A stretch of DNA of 58,475 nt from Candidatus Calescibacterium sp. GTDB lineage: Bacteria > Calescibacteriota > Calescibacteriia > Calescibacteriales > Calescibacteriaceae. Location: contig JANXBU010000013.1 of NCBI GenBank assembly GCA_025060505.1, forward strand, positions 1 to 58,475, written 5' to 3'. This document shows positions 1-8,445 of this stretch, piece by piece. Each line of letters opens with the position of its first letter. Positions within the stretch are counted from its first letter, which is position 1. The translations under genes were made by a program, and so were the position numbers. Below the pieces are notes generated by a model that searched no databases, had not been told where the DNA came from, and saw only the letters and a program-made list of their open reading frames with translations.

Positions 1-2
1 CA

Positions 3-2279
3 GGTGGTTCTGATGTTTTCATAGTTAAATTGAATAGTTCAGGTGCTGTACAGTGGACAAGAACAGTTGGAGGTAGTAGTCCAGATTCCGGTAAATCAGT
101 TATTCAAACATCAGATGGAGGATTTTTGGTGGTTGGCGATACTTCAAGCTTTGGCGGCTCAGATATACTTGTGGTAAAACTATATAGTTCAGGTGCTACT
201 CAATGGATAAAAACTATTGATGTGTCTTTCAGTCAGGATTTTGCCAACTCGGTTATTCAGAGTCCAGATGGAGGTTTTGTTATTGCTGGATATACTGTTT
301 CTTTTAGCGCTACAGACATTTACATAGTAAAATTAAATAGTGATGGTTCTATTCAGTGGACAAGAGGAATAGGCAATTCGCTAAGTTCTGAATACGGGGA
401 AGCCATAATAAATAGCGGTGATGGTGGATATTTTGTCGTTGGTTCAACGTCTTACGGTGCTTATTCTGATATACTTGTTGCACGTTTGAATAGCTCTGGC
501 GATCTTTTGTGGTCAAAAACAATCGGTGGTGCTAATAATGATTACGCATACTCTGTAACGCATGGGTCAGATGGAGGTTATGTATTGGTAGGTTATACGA
601 ATAGCTTCGGAGCTGGTTATCAAGACATATACTTGGTAAAAATAGCAGATGATGGTACTCTTGAATGCCGCGATCAATCGTATTCAACAAGTATATATAC
701 TGGTGGAGCAGGACAGTTCCAAAATCTTGTTTCATTTCCTCAAACTCCAACGTCAACTTCTCCAGCTCCCATATCATACACAGTAAGTTCAACAGACTAT
801 GCTCTGTGTGTTCAGAATTTTGCTGTGGCTATAGGAGGACCTAATTCTGATAGAGGAAATTCTATAATTCAGACACTGGATGGAGGATATTTGGTAGTAG
901 GTGAAACAGATATTGGAGCAGGTAATTTTGATGCTTATATAGTTAAATTGAATAGTTCAGGTGCTGTACAGTGGACAAGAACAGTTGGGGGCAGTAATGC
1001 AGATTACAGTAAATCAGTGATCCAAACATCAGATGGAGGGTACCTGATAGTAGGTGAAACAGATAGCTTTGGAGCAGGTCTTTTTGATGTTTATATAGTT
1101 AAATTAGATAGTTCAGGTGCTGTACAGTGGACAAGAACAGTTGGAGGTAGTGGTGCAGATTACGGTAAATCAGTGATCCAAACATCAGATGGGGGATACC
1201 TGATAGTAGGGGATACATCAAGCTTTGGAGCAGGTGGTTCTGATGTTTTCATAGTTAAATTGAATAGTTCAGGTGCTGTACAGTGGACAAGAACAGTTGG
1301 AGGTAGTGTTTATGATATAGGTAAATCAGTGATCCAAACATCAGATGGGGGATACCTGATAGTAGGGTATACATCAAGCTTTGGAGTAGGTGGTTCTGAT
1401 GTTTTCATAGTTAAATTAGATAGTTCAGGTGCTGTACAGTGGACAAGAACAGTTGGAGGAACAAATTCTGATGAGGGGAAATCTGTAATTCAAACTGCGG
1501 ATGGAGGGTACCTTATAGTTGGAGATACAGTTGGTCCAGGCAATGTAGACGTTCTTGTTGTGAAAACAGATAGCTCTGGAGATGTTCAGTGGCTCAGAAG
1601 AGTTGGGGGTAGCAATTATGACAGAGGCGAATCGGTAGTCCAGAGTTCAGATGGAGGCTACATCGTGGTAGGACATACTAGTAGCTTCGGAGCTGGTGGG
1701 GATATCTATGTAGTGAAGCTTGATAGCTCTGGCTTAGTTCAGTGGAATAAGACAATGGGAGGTAGTGATTTTGATTCTGGAGCTTCTATAATACAAAGCT
1801 CAGACGGGGGTTATGTTGTAATAGGAGGCACCTATAGCTTTGGTTCAGGTTGGGATGATATTTATGTTGCAAAAGTTGGTAGTGCTTTTGAAAACTGCTT
1901 TGTTCAAGGAGTTACGAATTATACTGTATTTTCTCCTGTGACATCCTCCGTTCTTCAGAGTCCATCATCATCTTCTCATTCTCCTGCATCCTATACTTTT
2001 TCCGTTACTCCATCTTCTGGTGGATCGTTAACTCAGATATGTTATTCGGCAGGTGCTCCGCCACTTCCTATGTGCTATGTGAATAGAGATTGTGATTTCC
2101 CATCCTTTGATAGATCTTTTGTTGTTGAGAATAACCAAGCACTAAAAGACAATACAACAAGAATATCGGGACAAAATACTGAAAGTTATGGATGCTCAGC
2201 TTCTGCATTTACCTTGGTTGTTGTTTATTTAATTTTCTCTGCCGCTGTTTTAAGAGCTTTCAGATATACAAAAAGATAA
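3..2279 (+). CDS. Large secreted beta-propeller repeat protein with C-terminal sorting-type tag (5' end outside window)
   Basis: The reading frame is open from the first bases, and the codons before the TTG at 30 already encode the same repeat, so the gene starts upstream. The visible part has eleven blades of about 52 residues with the pattern VQWxRTVGG...D.GKSVIQ, DGGYLIVG and D(V/I)(F/Y)IVKLDSSG. Four blades (30-650) are followed by a Cys-bounded linker (660-820), then exactly seven blades (about 820-1885) and a second linker of similar form. This suggests consecutive seven-bladed propellers each closed by a Cys...Cys insert. The C-terminus is Y-G-C-S-A-S, about 18 hydrophobic residues, then a basic end with R and K; the Cys is 28 residues from the stop. 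Such tripartite ends resemble MYXO-CTERM-type surface-sorting signals. The ligand and role are unknown. Family position is inferred from the repeat pattern only. Confidence 0.85.
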   Translation, partial: GGSDVFIVKLNSSGAVQWTRTVGGSSPDSGKSVIQTSDGGFLVVGDTSSFGGSDILVVKLYSSGATQWIKTIDVSFSQDFANSVIQSPDGGFVIAGYTVSFSATDIYIVKLNSDGSIQWTRGIGNSLSSEYGEAIINSGDGGYFVVGSTSYGAYSDILVARLNSSGDLLWSKTIGGANNDYAYSVTHGSDGGYVLVGYTNSFGAGYQDIYLVKIADDGTLECRDQSYSTSIYTGGAGQFQNLVSFPQTPTSTSPAPISYTVSSTDYALCVQNFAVAIGGPNSDRGNSIIQTLDGGYLVVGETDIGAGNFDAYIVKLNSSGAVQWTRTVGGSNADYSKSVIQTSDGGYLIVGETDSFGAGLFDVYIVKLDSSGAVQWTRTVGGSGADYGKSVIQTSDGGYLIVGDTSSFGAGGSDVFIVKLNSSGAVQWTRTVGGSVYDIGKSVIQTSDGGYLIVGYTSSFGVGGSDVFIVKLDSSGAVQWTRTVGGTNSDEGKSVIQTADGGYLIVGDTVGPGNVDVLVVKTDSSGDVQWLRRVGGSNYDRGESVVQSSDGGYIVVGHTSSFGAGGDIYVVKLDSSGLVQWNKTMGGSDFDSGASIIQSSDGGYVVIGGTYSFGSGWDDIYVAKVGSAFENCFVQGVTNYTVFSPVTSSVLQSPSSSSHSPASYTFSVTPSSGGSLTQICYSAGAPPLPMCYVNRDCDFPSFDRSFVVENNQALKDNTTRISGQNTESYGCSASAFTLVVVYLIFSAAVLRAFRYTKR
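954..1577 (+). repeat. Tandem 156-bp coding repeats (52-aa blades), nearly identical at DNA level
   Basis: The block beginning AGTTCAGGTGCTGTACAGTG recurs at 954, 1110, 1266 and 1422, exactly 156 bp apart, and again at 36. Within blades 6-8 the DNA is almost unchanged, including silent positions, while outer blades have diverged. This indicates recent expansion or gene conversion of the inner blades. Confidence 0.9.
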
Positions 2280-2310
2280 AATTTGTTCTGATTTTATTTT
2301 TGCGAGCCGG

Positions 2311-2342
2311 TTGGTGATTGATCAAAAGATTTCGCATATAAT
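2311..2342 (+). promoter_or_regulatory. Possible promoter for the acyl-CoA synthetase gene
   Basis: A perfect TATAAT lies at 2337-2342, 58 nt before the ATG at 2401. The upstream TTGGTG at 2311 is poorly spaced (20 nt), so only the -10 is convincing. No Shine-Dalgarno sequence precedes the ATG. Confidence 0.3.
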
Positions 2343-2400
2343 GCAAGCAGTTTCTGATTGAGAAAAACAAAAGTACTTTGCTTTATTTTAAAATTTTGGT

Positions 2401-4320
2401 ATGAATGATTCTGAATTCTCTGTTATATGGAGTCCATATGGAGAGTATCTTGAATCAAGGGTTTCCGATTTCTGCAGGTATTTTGGAGCAAAAGATATAG
2501 ATGATCTTAGAAGAAAATCAGTTCAGGATATTGAAAATTTTTGGAAAAGAGTTGATGAATTTTTGGGCTTCAAGTGGAGAAAAAAATATGCAAAAGTTCT
2601 TGATGTCTCAGAGGGCATCGAATTTGCAAAATGGTTTCCGGATGGAAAAATAAACCTCGCTGAAAACTGTTTGAGATGGAAAAACTCCCAGTTGTCTCTA
2701 ATTTGGGAGGGAGAAGAAGGCAAACAGATGACTTTGACATATCTTGAGCTTTTGGAACTCACTGCTAAGATAGCTGGTGGACTGAGAAAGCTCGGGGTCA
2801 AGAAAGGAGATAGAGTTGGATTATTTATGCCTCTTACTCCTTATGCGGTCGCTTCTTTTCTCGCCGTAGCTTATATCGGAGCAATAGTTGTTCCTATGTT
2901 TTCTGGATATGGTCCGGAGTCTGTTTCTGTAAGACTAAACGACGCAGAAGCAAAAGTTCTTATCACATCAGACGGGTTTTGGAGAAAAGGCAAACAGATA
3001 AATATGCTTGAAGTTGCTCTGGAGGCTGTAAAATCTTCTCCTTCTGTTGAGAAAATTGTTGTTTTTGAGAGATTAGGAAATCTTGCAAAATTAAGCGGAA
3101 ATCTTTTGGTCAAAGGTCAAGATCTTCTTGATTCTGATCCTGTTGAGCCAGAGGATACTTGGTCGGAAGATATCTTTATGATAATATACACTTCTGGAAC
3201 AACGGGAAAGCCAAAGGGAGCGGTTCATGTTCATGGGGGATTTCTCGTGAAGATAGCAGAGGAGGGAGCTTTTCAGACCGATCTCAGGCAAGGTAGAACA
3301 CTTTTTTGGATCACAGATATAGGATGGATAATGGGACCATGGGAAATAGTAGCGGCTCTTGCCAATGGTGCGACTCTTTTTGTTTACGATGGAGCACCAG
3401 ATTTTCCTGAACCATCTCGGGTTTTTGATATGGTTGCAGCACACAGAATAAATGCTCTCGGACTTTCTCCAACGTTTGTCAGATCAATTATGAAGTTTGA
3501 TGAAAACAAAGTTATAAAGAAAAAACCTGATTCTCTGAAGTTTATTTGCTCCACAGGAGAGCCATGGAACTATTCTCCATACATGTGGACTTTTGAGAAG
3601 ATAGGTGGAGGAAAGGTTCCGATAATAAATCTTTCTGGTGGTACAGAGGTTGGTGCTTGCTTTCTATCTCCGCATCCTATTGATAAGATAAAACCGATGA
3701 GTTTGGTTGGGCCATCTTTGGGGATGGATGTTGATATATTTGATGAGAATGGTAAACCGGTGCAACATGAGACGGTGGGAGAGCTTATCTGCAAGCAACC
3801 TTGGCCGGGTATGACGCGTAGTATATGGAAAGATAAACAAAGGTATATAGATACATACTGGTCAAGATTCAAGGGAGTGTGGTATCATGGAGATTTTGCA
3901 TCAAGAGACAAGGAGGGTTTTTGGTTTCTGCATGGGAGAAGCGATGACACTATAAAGGTTGCTGGCAAGAGAATAGGTCCGGCCGAAATAGAAAGCATCG
4001 TTGTCGGTACTGGAGAAGTAATAGAGAGTGCAGCAATAGGAGTTCCAGATGAGCTAAAAGGTGAGTCAATAGTTGTTTTTGCAGTTCCAAAAGGGGAGCC
4101 AACCGAGGATCTTCGGGAGACTATAAAAAGAGCCGTTGCAGAGAAACTCGGCAAATCGTTCGCTCCAAAGGATGTGAAATTTGTGAAAGCTTTACCGAAG
4201 ACCAGAAACGCAAAGATAATGCGCCGAGTTATAAGAGCAAAATATTTGGGAAAACCAACTGGTGATATATCTTCTCTTGAAAACCCAGATGCCGTGGAGG
4301 AAATAGAAAGAGCTTTTTGA
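2401..4320 (+). CDS. Acyl-CoA synthetase, acetyl-CoA synthetase (AMP-forming) family
   Basis: This ANL-superfamily enzyme activates a carboxylic acid to acyl-AMP and then to the CoA thioester in the cytoplasm. The 639-residue length fits Acs-type enzymes with an N-terminal ACAS cap (about 35-95). The P-loop YTSGTTGKPKG is at about 263-273, the aromatic/acidic core YHGDFASRDKEG lies near 500, and the C-terminal catalytic lysine is in RNAKIMRR (Lys605), the site normally controlled by acetylation. The acyl pocket region reads NLSGGTEVGACF where true acetate enzymes have WWQTETGG. The gate Trp is therefore absent, and a larger acid (propionate, butyrate, acetoacetate or branched) is more likely than acetate; this is inference. 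A sirtuin gene lies 6 kb away (10430-11158) and could deacylate the Lys. The gene is monocistronic. Confidence 0.9.
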   Translation: MNDSEFSVIWSPYGEYLESRVSDFCRYFGAKDIDDLRRKSVQDIENFWKRVDEFLGFKWRKKYAKVLDVSEGIEFAKWFPDGKINLAENCLRWKNSQLSLIWEGEEGKQMTLTYLELLELTAKIAGGLRKLGVKKGDRVGLFMPLTPYAVASFLAVAYIGAIVVPMFSGYGPESVSVRLNDAEAKVLITSDGFWRKGKQINMLEVALEAVKSSPSVEKIVVFERLGNLAKLSGNLLVKGQDLLDSDPVEPEDTWSEDIFMIIYTSGTTGKPKGAVHVHGGFLVKIAEEGAFQTDLRQGRTLFWITDIGWIMGPWEIVAALANGATLFVYDGAPDFPEPSRVFDMVAAHRINALGLSPTFVRSIMKFDENKVIKKKPDSLKFICSTGEPWNYSPYMWTFEKIGGGKVPIINLSGGTEVGACFLSPHPIDKIKPMSLVGPSLGMDVDIFDENGKPVQHETVGELICKQPWPGMTRSIWKDKQRYIDTYWSRFKGVWYHGDFASRDKEGFWFLHGRSDDTIKVAGKRIGPAEIESIVVGTGEVIESAAIGVPDELKGESIVVFAVPKGEPTEDLRETIKRAVAEKLGKSFAPKDVKFVKALPKTRNAKIMRRVIRAKYLGKPTGDISSLENPDAVEEIERAF

Positions 4321-4504
4321 ATTTTATTGTGACATCTATACTTTCTATTCGCTCTCAGGTATTGAGATTTAAAATCCATTCGAGTTTTCTATGTTTTTGT
4401 TACCTGATGCATACCGATGAAGGAATTTGGATAGCGGAGCTGTTAGGAATTTTCGAGAGCTGATTATTTAATTGTAATGAATTTTCTTATCAAACCAATC
4501 ACTT

Positions 4505-4535
4505 TTTACATTTCTTCTTCAGTAGTTGCTATAAT
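4505..4535 (+). promoter_or_regulatory. Promoter of the SGNH hydrolase gene, leaderless geometry
   Basis: A perfect TATAAT is at 4530-4535, with TTTACA at 4505-4510 (19-nt spacer). Only seven bases separate the -10 from the ATG at 4543, so transcription should begin at or next to the start codon and give a leaderless mRNA. Confidence 0.55.
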
Positions 4536-4542
4536 ATGAATT

Positions 4543-5823
4543 ATGTTAGGAAAAAGAAAATACGTCTTCATTGTGATTTATGCTTTACTTTTTTTGGTTT
4601 TTTCTATCCTATTTATTGAAATTGTTCTGAGATTTACTCCGTATAGATTTCTATTAGTGGAGATTTATCCTATGAGATATTACTATGAGGTGGATCAGGA
4701 GTTGGGATATGATATTGTGAAGAATAAGAAAGGATATTCTCACAGAGTTGAGGGTACAAAGCTTTCCGTCTGGTCAAATGAAATCGGTTGCTATGATTAT
4801 CCGTACAGAGGAGAGAAAGATTTTATGATTTTGGTAGGTGATAGTTTCACCTGGGGCTTTGTTCCATTTGAGAAAACAATGGGTGTAGTGATAGAAAATA
4901 CAATTCGAAAAAGATTGCTGAAATGTGGGCTCCCAGGATCCGGCACAAAGCAACAGATGATAAAGGCAAAGAAGGTTATAGAACAAGTTGGATCTAACCC
5001 ATCAATAATCATTGTTGGCTATTTCTTGAGAAATGATCTTATTGATGACTGGCTTTTTCCTCGTATTACCGTAGTAGATGGTTTTTCTTTAATTCAAATT
5101 TTTCTCAAAGATATAAGAACTGGGGAAAAAGAGGTTGTCAGCATAGATGACCTTCGGAAAAAATTGAAGGAACTGGATTCCCTGGAGATTAAGATAAAAT
5201 TTTGGCTTATTCAGAATTCAGTGATATATAATATATTGCGGAATAGTATATTTCTTAGGAAAATTGCTGTGTCTTTTGGCCTTGCTGATCGTAGAAGAGA
5301 GGAAGAAGTATTACCAACATATTGGTTTGCATCTTATATTCCACCAGATATATATCAAAGTAAATATCATTGGTTGAACGAAGCGTGGTCTCAGCACATC
5401 AAGAATATTTTAGAATTCAATGATTATGCCAAACAAATAGGTTCAAAACTTCTTATGGTTTTAATACCTGTTAGGGAGCAGGTCTATGAGCCTCTTTGGC
5501 CGGATCTAGAGGATATCAAACCAGATGTTCCAAACAAAATACTTTCAGATGTATTTGAAAAACATGGGATTTTGTATTTAGATCTGACGGAAGAATTCAA
5601 GAGATATGCTAAGTTGCAGAGAAAACTTTCATTAGGAGAGCAGAAAGGCTTGTATTACAGATTTGATTCTCACTGGAATGAAAATGGCAGTTATATAGCT
5701 GGTCTTCTGGTATCAAAGTATATTGTTGAGAAGGGTTTGGTAGAAGTTCAAGACAAAGAGGGAGTTTTGCAGAACATAGAGTCGGAATTAAATAGAATGA
5801 AGAAAGTGTTAGCAGAGGATTAA
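4543..5823 (+). CDS. Membrane-anchored SGNH/GDSL hydrolase-like protein (AlgX/AlgJ-type acyl transferase or esterase)
   Basis: The protein has 426 residues. One N-terminal transmembrane helix (about 7-28) places the rest outside the inner membrane. Block I is LVGDSFTWG with the nucleophile Ser101, and the distal block is DSHWNENG with Asp375 and His377, which together form the Ser-His-Asp set of SGNH enzymes. The segment FLRNDL near 165 may supply the oxyanion Asn. In AlgJ/AlgX and similar proteins this fold moves or removes acetyl groups on exopolysaccharide or cell-wall glycans. The substrate here cannot be read from sequence, and no polysaccharide genes are adjacent. The ATG was chosen because a promoter -10 sits directly before it. 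Confidence 0.75.
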   Translation: MLGKRKYVFIVIYALLFLVFSILFIEIVLRFTPYRFLLVEIYPMRYYYEVDQELGYDIVKNKKGYSHRVEGTKLSVWSNEIGCYDYPYRGEKDFMILVGDSFTWGFVPFEKTMGVVIENTIRKRLLKCGLPGSGTKQQMIKAKKVIEQVGSNPSIIIVGYFLRNDLIDDWLFPRITVVDGFSLIQIFLKDIRTGEKEVVSIDDLRKKLKELDSLEIKIKFWLIQNSVIYNILRNSIFLRKIAVSFGLADRRREEEVLPTYWFASYIPPDIYQSKYHWLNEAWSQHIKNILEFNDYAKQIGSKLLMVLIPVREQVYEPLWPDLEDIKPDVPNKILSDVFEKHGILYLDLTEEFKRYAKLQRKLSLGEQKGLYYRFDSHWNENGSYIAGLLVSKYIVEKGLVEVQDKEGVLQNIESELNRMKKVLAED

Positions 5824-5941
5824 TTCTGGGTAAGTGGGTTTGGTAGATTTTGTTTTTTTCTGATCAATCCAATAAAAAATTGTAAGATGCATGGGTTGTA
5901 AAATTTGAAATACTTTGTAGGATAGCTAAAATTTTATATAT

Positions 5942-6985
5942 ATGAGAGATGATGTTGAGAGAACCGAGCCGCCTACGCCCCATAAAATAGAAGAAGCTCG
6001 CCAACGAGGAATTGTTCCGAAATCAAGAGAAATTGTTGGACTCTTTGTTCTTCTTTCAATAATACTATTTCTTTGGTTTGCTGGCAAATCTGTTGTTGAG
6101 TCTTTTCAACAGGGAATCGGAGTTATCACAGCAAGAGAATTCTCAGGTGGAGTTATGTCTTACATATTTGGAATAATTGGGAAAATAGTTTTCCCAATTC
6201 TCTTGATAGCAGCTGTTTTTGCTATTTTGGGAAATGTTGTTCAGGTGGGTTTTTTTATCGCTACAAAGGCTTTTGAACCGAAGGCTGAAAAATTTAATCC
6301 ATTTGAAAACTTCACCAGACTCTTTTCTCTGAGAAATCTTGTTGAACTTTCCAAAGCTGCAGCGAAGTCATTTGTTATACTCGGTATAGTTTTCATTTTC
6401 CTTTATTTGAGTAGAGAAAAGGTAGACCAATTCTTCGGAGTAAATATAGCTGATATACTGCCTAAATCAGCCGGTATTGTCATGCAGATTTCTCTTATTA
6501 TAATTGGTTTTTTGCTCTTTCTATCTGTTGTGGATTACGCTTGGCAAAGATGGGACTGGTGGAAGTCTCTTATGATGTCAAGAAGTGAGCTCAGAGAAGA
6601 AATGAGAAGATATGAGGGAGATCCACAAATAAGGAGCAGAGTAAGAAGAAGAATGTATGAAATGGCAAGAACAAGGATGATGGCAGAGGTGCCCAGAGCA
6701 GACGTTGTAATCACAAACCCAACGCACCTTGCAATAGCTCTAAAATACGAAAGAGAAAAAATGAAAGCTCCAAAAGTTGTTGCTAAAGGAATGAACTATA
6801 TCGCGCAGAAAATAGTTGAAATAGCAAAACAAAATAATGTTCCTATATATCAAGATCCACCACTTGCTTGGGCTTTACACAAATCAACCGAGGTAGGAGA
6901 TTTTATACCGGAAACTCTTTACAAAGCTGTTGCAAAAGTGTTGGCTTACGTTATAATGCTCAAACAGAAAAATAATAAAACATAA
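5942..6985 (+). CDS. flhB: Flagellar / type III export apparatus protein FlhB
   Basis: FlhB is the inner-membrane substrate-specificity switch of the flagellar export gate. The N-terminus carries the family signature RTEPPTPHKIEEARQRG, followed by four hydrophobic helices (about 30-50, 75-105, 135-155 and 175-200) and a cytoplasmic domain with the autocleavage motif NPTH at 259-262 (cut expected between Asn259 and Pro260). The C-terminal PLAWALHK and VAKVLAYV segments are typical. The length (347 aa) is normal. No other flagellar or type III gene is within 58 kb, so it is an orphan here. The flagellar rather than injectisome subtype is inferred from the overall sequence. A -10-like TAAAAT at 5927 lies just before the ATG. 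Confidence 0.93.
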   Translation: MRDDVERTEPPTPHKIEEARQRGIVPKSREIVGLFVLLSIILFLWFAGKSVVESFQQGIGVITAREFSGGVMSYIFGIIGKIVFPILLIAAVFAILGNVVQVGFFIATKAFEPKAEKFNPFENFTRLFSLRNLVELSKAAAKSFVILGIVFIFLYLSREKVDQFFGVNIADILPKSAGIVMQISLIIIGFLLFLSVVDYAWQRWDWWKSLMMSRSELREEMRRYEGDPQIRSRVRRRMYEMARTRMMAEVPRADVVITNPTHLAIALKYEREKMKAPKVVAKGMNYIAQKIVEIAKQNNVPIYQDPPLAWALHKSTEVGDFIPETLYKAVAKVLAYVIMLKQKNNKT

Positions 6986-6998
6986 ACACTCCGTATAC

Positions 6999-7013
6999 TG
7001 AGATTTGATCTCA
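6999..7013 (+). other. Small hairpin after flhB
   Basis: TGAGAT/ATCTCA pair with a 3-nt loop, 14 nt after the flhB stop. There is no U-tract on the plus strand, so termination by this hairpin is uncertain. Confidence 0.25.
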
Positions 7014-7239
7014 TGAAAAATAAAATCCCGAACCAGACAGTAATTGCTTTGACGTAATTGTAAAACTTTACCTACATTTTCGGAAATGATATTCAGGGAG
7101 ATTCCATGTCTGCTGAAGTATCGCAAAAAAGCGAGAAAAAGATAAACTAGGTTAATGTAAGAGAACAGATAGAACGGAAAATAAAAATATATTAGAAAGA
7201 TATTAGAATTTAAAGATATTCATTAGTAGTTAAGTTAAG

Positions 7240-8220
7240 ATGCAAAAGCTTTTAGTAGTATCTAATCTGAAAAAATATTTTCCAGTCAGAAGAAATCTCA
7301 AAGAATTTTTTTCACCGAGTTACATCAAAGCGGTTGATGATATTTCGTTTGATGTTATGAAAGGTGAGTTTTTTGGACTTGTTGGTGAATCTGGTTGCGG
7401 AAAATCAACAACTGGACTTATTCTTGCCGGGCTTCTCAGACCAACATCCGGAAAAATCGTGTTCAACGGAACAGATATAACGTTTACAAAACTTAAAGGA
7501 GATATGCGCAGGAAAATTCAGATGGTTTTTCAGAACCCATTTTCGTCTCTAAATCCAAGAATGAGGGTCGGAGAGCTTGTTCTTGAAGGTATAATAATCC
7601 ACAATCTTTTACCAAAAAGTAGATTACAGGAAAGGCTTGCTCAGATTCTTGAGGATGTTGGTCTTGGAATGGAGTTTTCGGAGAGATACCCAGATGAGCT
7701 ATCTGGTGGTCAGAGGCAAAGAGTGTGTGTTGCAAGAGCTATTGCACTTGAGCCAGAGTTTCTTGTAGCAGATGAGCCTACATCTTCTCTTGATGTTTCG
7801 GTCAGAGCTCAGATACTTGAACTTTTTGAAAAAATAAGAAGAAAATTTGGAACATCTATCTTCTTTATAACTCACGATATACACACTGTAAAGACATACG
7901 CAGATAGGTTTGCTGTTATGTATCTTGGAAAAATAGTCGAAATAGGTAAAAAAGATGAAATATTCTCATCGCCAGCTCATCCATACACGAAAATGCTTCT
8001 GAGTTCAGTGCCTGATTTCGATAGAGTGATTGAAGAGGGGAGGTATGATCTCAGAGGTATTCAGGGGGAACCTCCATCTCCGCTTAACCCACCATCCGGT
8101 TGCAGATTCAGAACAAGGTGTCCCTATGCAGATTCTTTATGCGAAAAACAAGAACCAGAGTTGAAGAAAATAACTGAAACACATTTTTCTGCTTGCCACT
8201 TCTGGAATAAGATAGTTTGA
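7240..8220 (+). CDS. Oligopeptide/dipeptide ABC transporter ATP-binding protein (OppF/DppF type)
   Basis: This is an ATPase subunit that powers peptide import at the inner membrane. Walker A is GESGCGKST (49-57), the ABC signature LSGGQRQRV begins at 154, Walker B is FLVADEPTSSLD, and the switch His is in ITHDIHTV. After about residue 235 comes the oligopeptide_HPY-type tail, with CRFRTRCPYADSLCE as the Cys motif seen in the OppD/OppF subgroup. The length (326 aa) is standard. The usual partners oppA-D are absent nearby, so the permease must be encoded elsewhere. The substrate (peptide, nickel or sugar) cannot be fixed from this subunit alone. Confidence 0.92.
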   Translation: MQKLLVVSNLKKYFPVRRNLKEFFSPSYIKAVDDISFDVMKGEFFGLVGESGCGKSTTGLILAGLLRPTSGKIVFNGTDITFTKLKGDMRRKIQMVFQNPFSSLNPRMRVGELVLEGIIIHNLLPKSRLQERLAQILEDVGLGMEFSERYPDELSGGQRQRVCVARAIALEPEFLVADEPTSSLDVSVRAQILELFEKIRRKFGTSIFFITHDIHTVKTYADRFAVMYLGKIVEIGKKDEIFSSPAHPYTKMLLSSVPDFDRVIEEGRYDLRGIQGEPPSPLNPPSGCRFRTRCPYADSLCEKQEPELKKITETHFSACHFWNKIV

Positions 8221-8445
8221 CCTTCTTTTCAATTTTTATCTATACTTGTGAATCCATGCTTTACTGAAAAACCAAAATAGTGAATCTATTGAGAATCTTT
8301 TCTGATTGTATGTTCTGTTGTTGTGAGCATGCTCTTGATTCTGGATGAGTTAAGACCGATGTTATTTCATCATTAGAGCCAAGTATTTTATGCGACAGAT
8401 TAAAGTTGTTATGATGTATATTATTTATTTGATTTATCTATTTAG

